The notes under the pieces were generated by a model, which saw only the letters and a list, made by a program, of their open reading frames with translations, did no database searches and was not told where the DNA came from. A DNA stretch of 44,690 nucleotides, taken from an uncultured Dialister sp. GTDB lineage: Bacteria > Bacillota > Negativicutes > Veillonellales > Dialisteraceae. The position numbers and the translations under genes were made by a program. This document shows, one piece after another, positions 38,768-44,690 of the stretch (the stretch's first letter is position 1; every line of letters begins with the position of its first letter). The stretch covers positions 1 through 44,690 of the forward strand of contig UQQQ01000009.1 in assembly GCA_900543165.1 (NCBI GenBank). Direction: 5' to 3'.

Positions 38768-39985
38768 ATGGGTGAAAAGCTATGGACCCGTGAATTCATC
38801 GGCATGGGCCTCACGAATTTCTTTTACTTCATGTTCCAATACATCATGATTGCGGCGCTGCCGGTCTACATCATGGATGATCTGGGGCTCGGCGAGTGGG
38901 AGGCGGGGATGGCGATGACCTGCTTTCAGATCGGTACGGTGGTATCCCGTCCGCTCGCAGGGCGTGTGATCGATGCGGTGAATAAGCAGCGCCTGCTCCT
39001 CATAGTCTCGGTGCTGCTCTTTCTCCTGATGGCGGGCTTCCTCCTTGCGTATCGGCTGGAGATCGCGCTTTCGCTGCGCCTCATTCATGGGATCGTCTTC
39101 GCACTGGGGACGACGGCCTCGGCGGCGATGGCGGCGCTCGTGCTTCCTGCCCGGCGGAAGGGGGAAGGCATCGGCTACTTTGCCGTCTGCGGAAATATGG
39201 CGATGGTCGTGGGACCTTTAGTGGGACTCATCCTCATCGAGCACTTCGGCGCATCGACGCTGTTTCTCTTCCTTTCTCTGATGGCTGCGTGTGCGATCGT
39301 TTCAGGAAATGGGAAACGTCTGCCCGCGCAGGTGGTGCTGCCTTCGGGGGAGAGGCACCGCGGATTTCATGCTTCTGATTTCTTTGAAAAGAAGGCTCTT
39401 CCGGCGGTCATCTTAGGCGGACTTGTCTTTTTTGCCTACGGCGGTGTCCTGACATTCATCCCCCTGTATACGAGAAGCCTTGGGATAGGCTCTTATACGA
39501 GTCTCTTCTTCTTGGTCTTTGCGCTCGTCATCGTCGTATTCCGTCCATTTGTCGGCTACCTCTTCGATCACCATGGCTCGGACTATACGGTGTATCCGGG
39601 CTTCCTTTTCTTCTCGGCGGGCTTTCTCCTCTTCTTGCAGGTGGAGGGGCCTTTCCTCCTGCTCCTCTCCGCGGCGGTCTTGGGGATCGGCTTCGGTGCG
39701 CTGGCGCCTGCCTTCCAGACCATCGCGGTCAGCAGCGCGCCTCCTTCCCGCGCGGGCGTCGCGACATCGACTTATTTCTGGTCGCTGGATATCAGTGTCG
39801 GACTTGCCGCCGCATTCCTCGGGCTTTTTGCGGAGGCTTTCGGCTATTCTTTCATGTATGGCGGCATCTGCCTCGCCTCTTCGCTGGCCGGACTGGCGTA
39901 TTACTTCATGTGGCGAAGAAAAAAAGGGCGCAGGGTTATCCCCGGGGCGTGCTGCCCCTTGATTACGTTTGAAAGCCTCGATTGA
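38768..39985 (+). CDS. MFS transporter, YhhS/arabinose-efflux-like
   Basis: 405-aa, 12-helix membrane protein. N-terminal MGLTNFFYFMFQYIMIAALPVYI and the motif-A loop SRPLAGRVIDAVNKQRLLL after helix 2 resemble the efflux-type MFS group with N-terminal FxxNxxxF. RLIHGIVFALGTTASAAMAALVLP and FRPFVGYLFDHHGSD (second motif A) follow. The ATG at 38768 has AAGGAG upstream. The transmembrane part ends near YYFMWRRKKGR; the last 17 residues (RVIPGACC to FESLD) are the reading of a composite repeat, so the natural C-terminus has been replaced. The substrate is unknown. Confidence 0.87.
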   Translation: MGEKLWTREFIGMGLTNFFYFMFQYIMIAALPVYIMDDLGLGEWEAGMAMTCFQIGTVVSRPLAGRVIDAVNKQRLLLIVSVLLFLLMAGFLLAYRLEIALSLRLIHGIVFALGTTASAAMAALVLPARRKGEGIGYFAVCGNMAMVVGPLVGLILIEHFGASTLFLFLSLMAACAIVSGNGKRLPAQVVLPSGERHRGFHASDFFEKKALPAVILGGLVFFAYGGVLTFIPLYTRSLGIGSYTSLFFLVFALVIVVFRPFVGYLFDHHGSDYTVYPGFLFFSAGFLLFLQVEGPFLLLLSAAVLGIGFGALAPAFQTIAVSSAPPSRAGVATSTYFWSLDISVGLAAAFLGLFAEAFGYSFMYGGICLASSLAGLAYYFMWRRKKGRRVIPGACCPLITFESLD

Positions 39986-40130
39986 ATGAGAAATGAGAAA
40001 TGCGAAATGTTGGTGCGGCGCATAAAAATATAGAAGCGCCGCAGAGTATAGATAATGGCGATGCCATGAGCTGACATTTCAGTGACTAGTCACCAGTCAC
40101 TAGTCACGTAAGGCTTCTAATCCCTCATCC
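39945..40130 (-). repeat. Composite intergenic repeat, reverse, starting inside the MFS gene
   Basis: CAGGGTTATCCCCGGGGCG (39931-39949), CCTTGATTACGTTTGAAAGC (39956-39975), GAGAAATGAGAAATGCGAAAT, GCGGCGCATA...AAGCGCCGCAG hairpin (40015-40043), GGCGATGCC and a period-7 array (40081-40105). A second short array (40247-40272) meets the MalY-type gene and supplies its TAG stop. Confidence 0.85.
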
Positions 40131-40157
40131 CTGTGTTCAAATTTCTCATTCATACAA

Positions 40158-40195
40158 CAAAAACGCCGCTTCGCTTGTGCGAGGCGGCGTTTTGT
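40158..40195 (-). terminator. Terminator of the sulfur amino-acid operon
   Basis: ACGCCGC (40163-40169) and GCGGCGT (40184-40190) with inner pairing. On the minus strand it is followed by TTTTTG. Confidence 0.8.
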
Positions 40196-40267
40196 GATGA
40201 TGTTTGTGATTCGGCATCACGCGAAATTGGGAGGATGATTCTCTGGCCAGTCCCTAGTCCCCAGTCC

Positions 40268-41443
40268 CTATTTCTCAAATCCCTCTTTCAGCTGGCGGAG
40301 TCCTCGGGCGAGCGTTTCTCTCGGGCAGGCGAGGTTGAAGCGGAGGAAGCCTTCCCCTTCCTTGCCGAAGATGTATCCCATATCCAGCCAGAGGTGGCAG
40401 TCATAGAGGATCTTGTGCTCCAGCTCTTCGTTGGAGAGGCCGTAAGCGGAGGCGTCAACCCAGATGAGGTAAGTCCCCTCCGGCTCGATGAGCTTCATCT
40501 CAGGCATTTCTTTTTGGAAGAAGTTTCGGGCGAAGTCCAGATTTTCTTTGAGATAGGACTTGACGGCTTCGAGCCATGGGCGGCCTTCCCGGTACGCTGC
40601 TTCACTGGCAACGAGCCCCATGACATTCAGCTGGTCGTAGCCGAAGGCATCGAGCTCTTCCTGAAAGGCGCTGCGGAGCTCAGGATTCGGGATGAAGATG
40701 TTCGAATTCTGCAGACCGGCGATGTTGAATGTCTTCGAAGGCGCGGTGCAGATGATGGCATTGTCCGCTGCCTCGCAGCTGATGGTGGCGAAGGTCGTGT
40801 GGGTATAGCCGGGGTAGGTGAAGTCTTCATGGATTTCATCCGCGACGATCTTCACGCCGTGGATGAGGCAGATCTCTGCATATCGCGCAAGCTCTTCCTT
40901 CGTCCAGACGCGTCCGGCGGGATTGTGCGGCGTGCAGAGGAGCGCGAGCTTCACGCCTCCTTCGACGATCTTCTTTTCCATGTCATCGAAATCGATCTCA
41001 TAGTGGCCTTCTTTCAGGACAAGGCCGCTGTTCACGAGGCGGCGGCCATTCTTCTCGATGGCGGAGAGGAAGGGATAGTAGACAGGCTGGTGAAGCAGGA
41101 CGCCGTCCTCCGGCTTTGTCAATGCTTTGACAGCGATGTTGATGGCCGGCACGACGCCCGGGGTCTTGATGAGCCATTCCGGCTGGATGGTCCAGTGGAA
41201 ATAGGTCTTCTGCCAGGTAGCAAGGGCTTCGAAGTAGGAGCTGCCTGCTTCCGAGTAGCCGAAGATGCCATGGCCTACGCGGGCATGAAGTGCGCGTGTG
41301 ATGGGCTCGGCCGCGCGGAAATCCATGTCTGCGACCCAGAAGGGAAGGACGTCCGCGGGTTTGCCGCGCTGCACGGCGAAATCGTACTTGAGGCAGCCGG
41401 TGCCTCTCCGGTCAATGATGGTATCAAGGTCAAGTGTATGCAT
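40268..41443 (-). CDS. MalY/PatB-type PLP aminotransferase-fold C-S lyase
   Basis: 391 aa, fold-type I PLP enzyme. LPFWVADMDF (about 32-41) and CTPHNPAGRVW are typical of the MalY/PatB cystathionine beta-lyase group, followed by VADEIHEDF (the PLP-ring aspartate) and APSKTFNIAGLQ with the Schiff-base lysine. It probably cleaves cystathionine to homocysteine, pyruvate and ammonia. The ATG at 41443 has AAAGGAG 9 bases upstream; a 36-codon extension to 41551 is repeat-like and rejected. Second gene of a T-box-controlled operon. The stop TAG is read from the adjacent period-7 repeat. Confidence 0.9.
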   Translation of the reverse strand: MHTLDLDTIIDRRGTGCLKYDFAVQRGKPADVLPFWVADMDFRAAEPITRALHARVGHGIFGYSEAGSSYFEALATWQKTYFHWTIQPEWLIKTPGVVPAINIAVKALTKPEDGVLLHQPVYYPFLSAIEKNGRRLVNSGLVLKEGHYEIDFDDMEKKIVEGGVKLALLCTPHNPAGRVWTKEELARYAEICLIHGVKIVADEIHEDFTYPGYTHTTFATISCEAADNAIICTAPSKTFNIAGLQNSNIFIPNPELRSAFQEELDAFGYDQLNVMGLVASEAAYREGRPWLEAVKSYLKENLDFARNFFQKEMPEMKLIEPEGTYLIWVDASAYGLSNEELEHKILYDCHLWLDMGYIFGKEGEGFLRFNLACPRETLARGLRQLKEGFEK

Positions 41444-41460
41444 AGGAAGGTTCTCCTTTC

Positions 41461-41530
41461 GCGGGCAGGGCTTGCCCGCTGAATCCGAATGAAGGCTTGC
41501 GGCAAATGAGGCGGCGTTTCCGTCATCCGC
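41461..41530 (-). repeat. Decayed composite fragment between the two sulfur genes
   Basis: GCAGGGCTTGCCCGCTGAATCCGAATGAAGGC (seen as GCAGGGCTTGCCCGC and CGAATGAAGGC) matches the CAGGGTTAGCCCG...GATGAAAGC end of the composite repeat. It fills the 104-bp gap. Confidence 0.5.
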
Positions 41531-41547
41531 CGCTGGTTTCACACCGC

Positions 41548-42681
41548 TCATTCTCCCAGTGCCTGCGAGAGGTCAGCGATGAGGTCATTCACATCTTCGA
41601 TGCCGACGGAGAGGCGGAGGAGACAGGCGGTGATGCCGCGGGACTCACGCTCCTCTTCTGTGAGGTCAGCGTGCGTCTGGGTGGCAGGGTAGGTGATGAG
41701 ACTTTCTACGCCGCCAAGACTTTCTGCGAAGCGGATGAGGCGGACGGATTTCAGCACGCGGAGCGCTGTCTCATGGCTGTTGGTATAGAAGGAGAGCATA
41801 GCGCCGCTGCCGCGGGACTGCCGGTCGTGGATTTCTTTGTTTTTGAATCCGGCGAGGCCCGGATAGAGCACCTGCGTGATCTTCGGATGGCCGGCAAGCC
41901 ACTCAGCGAGGGTCCCGGCATTTTTCTGCGCAGCTTCCATGCGAAGTGCCAGTGTCTTGATGCCGCGGGTGACGAGCCAGCTGTCCCATGGTGCGAGGCA
42001 GCCGCCGATGGTCTTATAGAGGAAACGGATCTTTTCCGCGATTTCTTTGTCCTTGCATACGACAAAGCCCGCGAGGGTGTCATTGTGTCCGGCGAGGTAC
42101 TTGGTGCCGCTGTGGAGGACGATGTCTGCGCCGAAGTCGATCGGATTGCAGAAGTACGGGCTCATGAAGGTATTGTCCGCGATGAGGAGCGCGCCGTGCG
42201 AGTGCGCGAGGTCTGCCATGCGAGAGATGTCCGTCACCTGCATCATCGGATTCGTCGGCGTCTCGATGTAGATGGCTTTGACGGTGTCGTCCAGTGCAGC
42301 CTCTGCTTTGGAAATATCCGATGTGTCGGCGAAGCGGAAATGAAGGCCGTTCTTCTCATTGATGAAGCGGAAGAGACGGATGGAGCCGCCGTAAAGGTCA
42401 TCAGTGGAAAGGATCGTATCTCCCAGTTTGAAAAGTTCCATGACCATAGAGATCGCAGCCATGCCGGAAGAGTAGCTGGTACAGTCACACCCGTGCTCGA
42501 GCCGTGCGACCACCTTCTCTGTGCATTTCCGTGTCGGGTTCTGCACGCGGGCATAGTCATAGCCCGTGGACTGTCCGAGCTCCGGATGCCCGAAGGTCGC
42601 GGACTGAAATACAGGAACAGAAATGCAGCCGGTCGGATCTTTCCAGTCGCTGCCATGAATGCAGATCGTTTTTATATCCAT
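41548..42681 (-). CDS. Trans-sulfuration PLP enzyme (cystathionine gamma-synthase/beta-lyase family)
   Basis: 377 aa, Cys/Met-metabolism PLP family. YDYARVQNPTRKCTEKVVARLE (substrate and cofactor contacts), SSGMAAISMVMEL, DDLYGGSIRLF, IYIETPTNPMMQVTDI, ADNTFMSPYF and LHSGTKYLAGHNDTLAG with the PLP lysine (about 200) are all present. It may make cystathionine from an activated homoserine, or homocysteine directly; the motifs do not decide between these. AAAAAGGAG precedes the ATG at 42681. First gene after the T-box leader, which fits methionine synthesis. Confidence 0.92.
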   Translation of the reverse strand: MDIKTICIHGSDWKDPTGCISVPVFQSATFGHPELGQSTGYDYARVQNPTRKCTEKVVARLEHGCDCTSYSSGMAAISMVMELFKLGDTILSTDDLYGGSIRLFRFINEKNGLHFRFADTSDISKAEAALDDTVKAIYIETPTNPMMQVTDISRMADLAHSHGALLIADNTFMSPYFCNPIDFGADIVLHSGTKYLAGHNDTLAGFVVCKDKEIAEKIRFLYKTIGGCLAPWDSWLVTRGIKTLALRMEAAQKNAGTLAEWLAGHPKITQVLYPGLAGFKNKEIHDRQSRGSGAMLSFYTNSHETALRVLKSVRLIRFAESLGGVESLITYPATQTHADLTEEERESRGITACLLRLSVGIEDVNDLIADLSQALGE

Positions 42682-42769
42682 CGTGGATTCTCCTTTTTAT
42701 AGGTCAGGGGTATGGCGTGGTATGCGGTAGAAGCGCCGCGCAGCATGACCATATCCCTTTCCTGTCAAT

Positions 42770-42801
42770 AAAAAAATCCGTCTCTCTATTGAGAGACGGA
42801 T
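42770..42801 (-). terminator. T-box terminator
   Basis: On the minus strand ATCCGTCTCTC and GAGAGACGGAT form a perfect 11-bp stem with an AATA loop, followed by seven T. It is mutually exclusive with the antiterminator pairing. Confidence 0.92.
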
Positions 42802-43040
42802 AGTAATACCGTGTGACCACTCTGCTTCTCCTTACCGTCACCGATAAGGACTCGATAGGTACGCTGGACGAGCCATAAATACCCTGCTGCTGTAACGGGC
42901 AGTCCCGGCGAGCTTCATGATTCGGCTCGGAGGCTCGAAGGCCATCTTCTGTGTCCGCTTCTGCACTGCTTTCACCATACGCAGCTCTCTTTGCCAGTCC
43001 CGAACTCATACTCTTCTTCTCATCGCCTGTGTGGAATTAG
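42770..43040 (-). promoter_or_regulatory. T-box riboswitch, predicted methionine (AUG) specifier
   Basis: Minus-strand leader of about 270 nt. Stem I shows GAAGAAGAGTATGAG (AGTA motif), AGAGAGCTGCGTATGGTGAAAG (the GAGAGC and GGTGAA distal-loop motifs, 42977-42998) and CAGAAGATGGCCTTCGAGC (42931-42949), where GAA-G-ATG-G gives specifier AUG by comparison with known glyQS layouts. The T-box element is AGAG-TGGTCAC-ACGG, whose arms pair with CCGT and CTCT to form the antiterminator; the alternative is the terminator at 42770-42801. The base after TGG is T, matching an A discriminator. Low charged tRNA-Met would turn the operon on. Confidence 0.85.
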
Positions 43041-43044
43041 GCCT

Positions 43045-43073
43045 ATCATAGCATGGAGAAGGGAAGATGTCAA
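43045..43073 (-). promoter_or_regulatory. Promoter of the T-box operon
   Basis: On the minus strand TTGACA (43068-43073), 17 bp, TATGAT (43045-43050), with an added TGC extended -10. Start about 43038. Confidence 0.88.
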
Positions 43074-43079
43074 TGAAGG

Positions 43080-43260
43080 CTTGGGCTGCAAACTTAGCTC
43101 CCTGGGGCGTGCCGCTCCTTGATCGCGTGCGAAAGCTCTGCTCTCTAATGAGACGTGAGAAGTGCTGGAAGGGGGATAAAAATCGGAAGCGCCGCGGACT
43201 ATAAATAGGGCGATTTCCGAAGGCGGCCTCAGTCACTAGTCACTAGTCCCCAGTCACGCA
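43080..43260 (-). repeat. Composite intergenic repeat, reverse copy
   Basis: TTAGCTCCCTGGGGCGTGCC, CTTGATCGCGTGCGAAAGC, ACGTGAGAAGTGCTGGAAGG, AAGCGCCGCGGACTATAAATA (43188-43207), GGGCGATTTCCGAAGGCGG and a period-7 array (43231-43256). With the T-box leader and both promoters this explains the 665-bp gap 42682-43346. A lone GAAGCGCCGCGC piece is also at 42730-42741. Confidence 0.8.
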
Positions 43261-43278
43261 GGATCTCTGCATTCAAAC

Positions 43279-43307
43279 TTGCAACATTATTCAGGAAAGC
43301 GTATACT
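43279..43307 (+). promoter_or_regulatory. Promoter of sstT
   Basis: TTGCAA (43279-43284), 17 bp, TATACT (43302-43307). Confidence 0.75.
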
Positions 43308-43346
43308 AAAATATACATACGTATTTGTTTAGGAGGAGGAATTATT

Positions 43347-44603
43347 GTGTTCAAAACGATCCAGCATACGCTTGCCAGCGTGGCACTGATCAAGCAGATC
43401 GCGGTCGGTCTGGTGATCGGCATCTTGATCGCCGTCTGCTTCCCGGCGGCCATCCCCGTCGTGAAGATTTTCGGTGATCTTTTCGTCAAAGCCCTGAAGG
43501 GGGTCGCACCGATCCTGGTTTTCTTCTTAGTCATGAATGCCATGGCGCAGAGAAAAGAAAATGGAAACGGCAGCATGAAGCCGATCATCAGCCTCTATGT
43601 GATGGCGACATTCTTCGCATCGCTCGTCGGGGTCTGCATGTCCTTCCTGTTCCCGACCACACTGCACCTGCAGGTGGCGGCTGACACGAAGCTCGCTCCG
43701 CCAAGCGGCATCATTCAGGTGCTTCATAACCTGATCCTGAGCGTCGTCGATAATCCGGTGAATGCACTGCTCTCTGCAAACTACATCGGCATTCTGGCAT
43801 GGGCGATCATCATCGGTATTGCGATGAAGAATATCGCATCCGGCACCACCAAGGGCTGGCTCGATGATGTTGCCAAGACCATCACCAAAGTGGTGACTTG
43901 GGTCATTCACTTTGCTCCGCTCGGCATCATGGGCCTCGTCGCTGACTCCGTCGGCACCGCCGGCGTGGAAGCGCTCATCGGCTATGTGCAGCTTCTGGCT
44001 GTCCTTATCGGTTCGTACTTCCTGGTCGCTCTTGTGATGAATCCGATCATCGTATTTTCACGCATTCACATGAATCCATACCCGCTGATCCTCACCACGA
44101 TCCGTGAAAGCGGCGTGTATGCTTTCTTCACCCGAAGCTCGGCAGCCAATATCCCTGTGAATCTGGCACTCTGCAAGAGACTTGGGCTCAATCCGGATAT
44201 CTTCACAATTTCCATTCCTCTCGGTGCGACGATCAATATGTCCGGCGCATCCATTACGATCTCCGTTCTGGCGTTGGCTGCTGCACATACGCTGGGCATC
44301 GATGTCGATCTTCCGACCGCACTCCTGCTCTGCATCGTGTCCACGGTCGGCGCATGCGGTGCTTCCGGTGTCGCTGGCGGCTCTCTGCTCCTGATCCCGG
44401 TCGCTTGCGCTTCCTTCGGCATCAGCAATGATATCTCCATGCAGGTCGTCGGTGTCGGCTTCATTATCTCCGTTCTGGAAGATGCCTGCGAGACCGCGCT
44501 GAACAGCTCCACCGATGTTCTCTTCACCGCTACGGCGGAATATGCAGAACGCCGCAAGGCTGGTACGCTCAACGCGGAAGACATGGTTCCGCATGACAAC
44601 TAA
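43347..44603 (+). CDS. sstT: SstT serine/threonine:sodium symporter
   Basis: 418-aa inner-membrane protein of the dicarboxylate/amino acid:cation symporter family. Starts with GTG behind a very strong AGGAGGAGG. N-terminal LASVALIKQIAVGLVIGI and KIFGDLFVKALKGVAPILVFFLV are family-typical. The substrate and sodium region includes FTRSSAANIPVN (about 253-264), GATINMSGASI, GACGASGVAGGSLLLIPVA and the conserved DACETALNSSTDVLFTA. The serine-rich SSAANIP and NSSTDV match SstT more than glutamate transporters. Single-gene unit with its own promoter and a strong terminator. Confidence 0.94.
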   Translation: MFKTIQHTLASVALIKQIAVGLVIGILIAVCFPAAIPVVKIFGDLFVKALKGVAPILVFFLVMNAMAQRKENGNGSMKPIISLYVMATFFASLVGVCMSFLFPTTLHLQVAADTKLAPPSGIIQVLHNLILSVVDNPVNALLSANYIGILAWAIIIGIAMKNIASGTTKGWLDDVAKTITKVVTWVIHFAPLGIMGLVADSVGTAGVEALIGYVQLLAVLIGSYFLVALVMNPIIVFSRIHMNPYPLILTTIRESGVYAFFTRSSAANIPVNLALCKRLGLNPDIFTISIPLGATINMSGASITISVLALAAAHTLGIDVDLPTALLLCIVSTVGACGASGVAGGSLLLIPVACASFGISNDISMQVVGVGFIISVLEDACETALNSSTDVLFTATAEYAERRKAGTLNAEDMVPHDN

Positions 44604-44610
44604 GTGAAAG

Positions 44611-44659
44611 AAAAGGAGCTGTGAAGAAATGAATTCTCATTTCTTCACAGCTCCTTTTT
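44611..44659. terminator. Terminator after sstT
   Basis: A 22-bp perfect stem with arms 44611-44632 and 44637-44658 (core GGAGCTGTGAAGAAATG), an ATTC loop, and A- and T-tracts at the base. Confidence 0.95.
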
Positions 44660-44671
44660 ACTTTGCTTTCA

Positions 44672-44690
44672 TTTGGTTCAGGGTTCAGGG
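44672..44690 (-). repeat. Start of another composite repeat at the window edge
   Basis: GGTTCAGGGTTCAGGG, the period-7 end of a composite copy that continues beyond the window. Confidence 0.75.

Noticed and set aside
42770..43040. SAM riboswitch in front of the sulfur amino-acid operon
   Set aside because: Expected from the gene functions, but the leader has T-box landmarks (AGTA, GGTGAA, UGG bulge with pairing arms) and lacks the S-box core.

Overview
The window most likely comes from a Gram-negative, anaerobic Firmicute of the Negativicutes (Veillonellaceae-like, for example the Dialister/Megasphaera neighbourhood). The main reasons are an outer-membrane porin with an N-terminal SLH domain (OmpM type), a very long 2-hydroxyacyl-CoA dehydratase activase-type protein typical of anaerobes, Firmicute-type AddAB instead of RecBCD, and a T-box riboswitch. 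The assignment to a genus is a guess.

Layout. 1-5.5 kb: a Fur-family regulator, the SLH porin on a strong promoter, a DUF4143 AAA ATPase and a Bcr/CflA-type MFS exporter. 6.1-11.1 kb: a 1432-residue activase/dehydratase-like iron-sulfur protein translationally coupled to a TetR regulator. 11.6-18.8 kb: housekeeping genes on both strands (HAD phosphatase, DEDDh exonuclease, B3/B4-domain protein, RluA-type pseudouridine synthase, PgeF/YfiH laccase-domain protein, metallophosphoesterase plus a coupled 77-aa protein, DUF4931 GalT-like protein). 19.2-22.3 kb: an amino-acid ABC importer whose binding-protein gene has been separated from its permease/ATPase genes by inserted repeats. 22.3-23.8 kb: a two-gene chromate-transporter pair. 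24.3-28.1 kb: tig-clpP-clpX. 28.4-30.7 kb: an MFS transporter and an orphan amino-acid binding lipoprotein. 31.0-38.5 kb: addB-addA. 38.8-40.0 kb: another MFS protein. 40.3-43.0 kb: a T-box-controlled sulfur amino-acid operon (trans-sulfuration enzyme and MalY/PatB-type lyase). 43.3-44.6 kb: SstT serine/threonine symporter.

The most unusual aspect is the intergenic DNA. Almost every gap carries pieces of one composite repeat with a largely fixed module order: a period-7 array (GTGACTN), a block around CTTCGGGCATCG, a GCGGCGC...GCGCCGC hairpin, a CTCATTTCTAATTC linker and a CCCTGAA period-7 array. Other families are nested in it or next to it: a roughly 150-bp element with about 32-bp terminal inverted repeats (three copies), a TA-flanked MITE family with GGGAAAC ends (two complete copies and two solo ends), and a REPIN-like inverted pair of hairpin arms with compensatory base changes. 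The repeats reach into genes. They supply the stop codons of at least five genes (always TAG), give two unrelated proteins the same Thr-Ser-Asp tail, encode C-terminal tails of two others, remove the ribosome-binding site of an exonuclease gene and appear to donate a -35 box.

No tRNA, rRNA, CRISPR array, phage or complete insertion sequence was seen. Promoters and terminators were read by eye as sigma-A-type boxes and GC-hairpin/T-run structures. Family assignments come from motif recognition without database searches.
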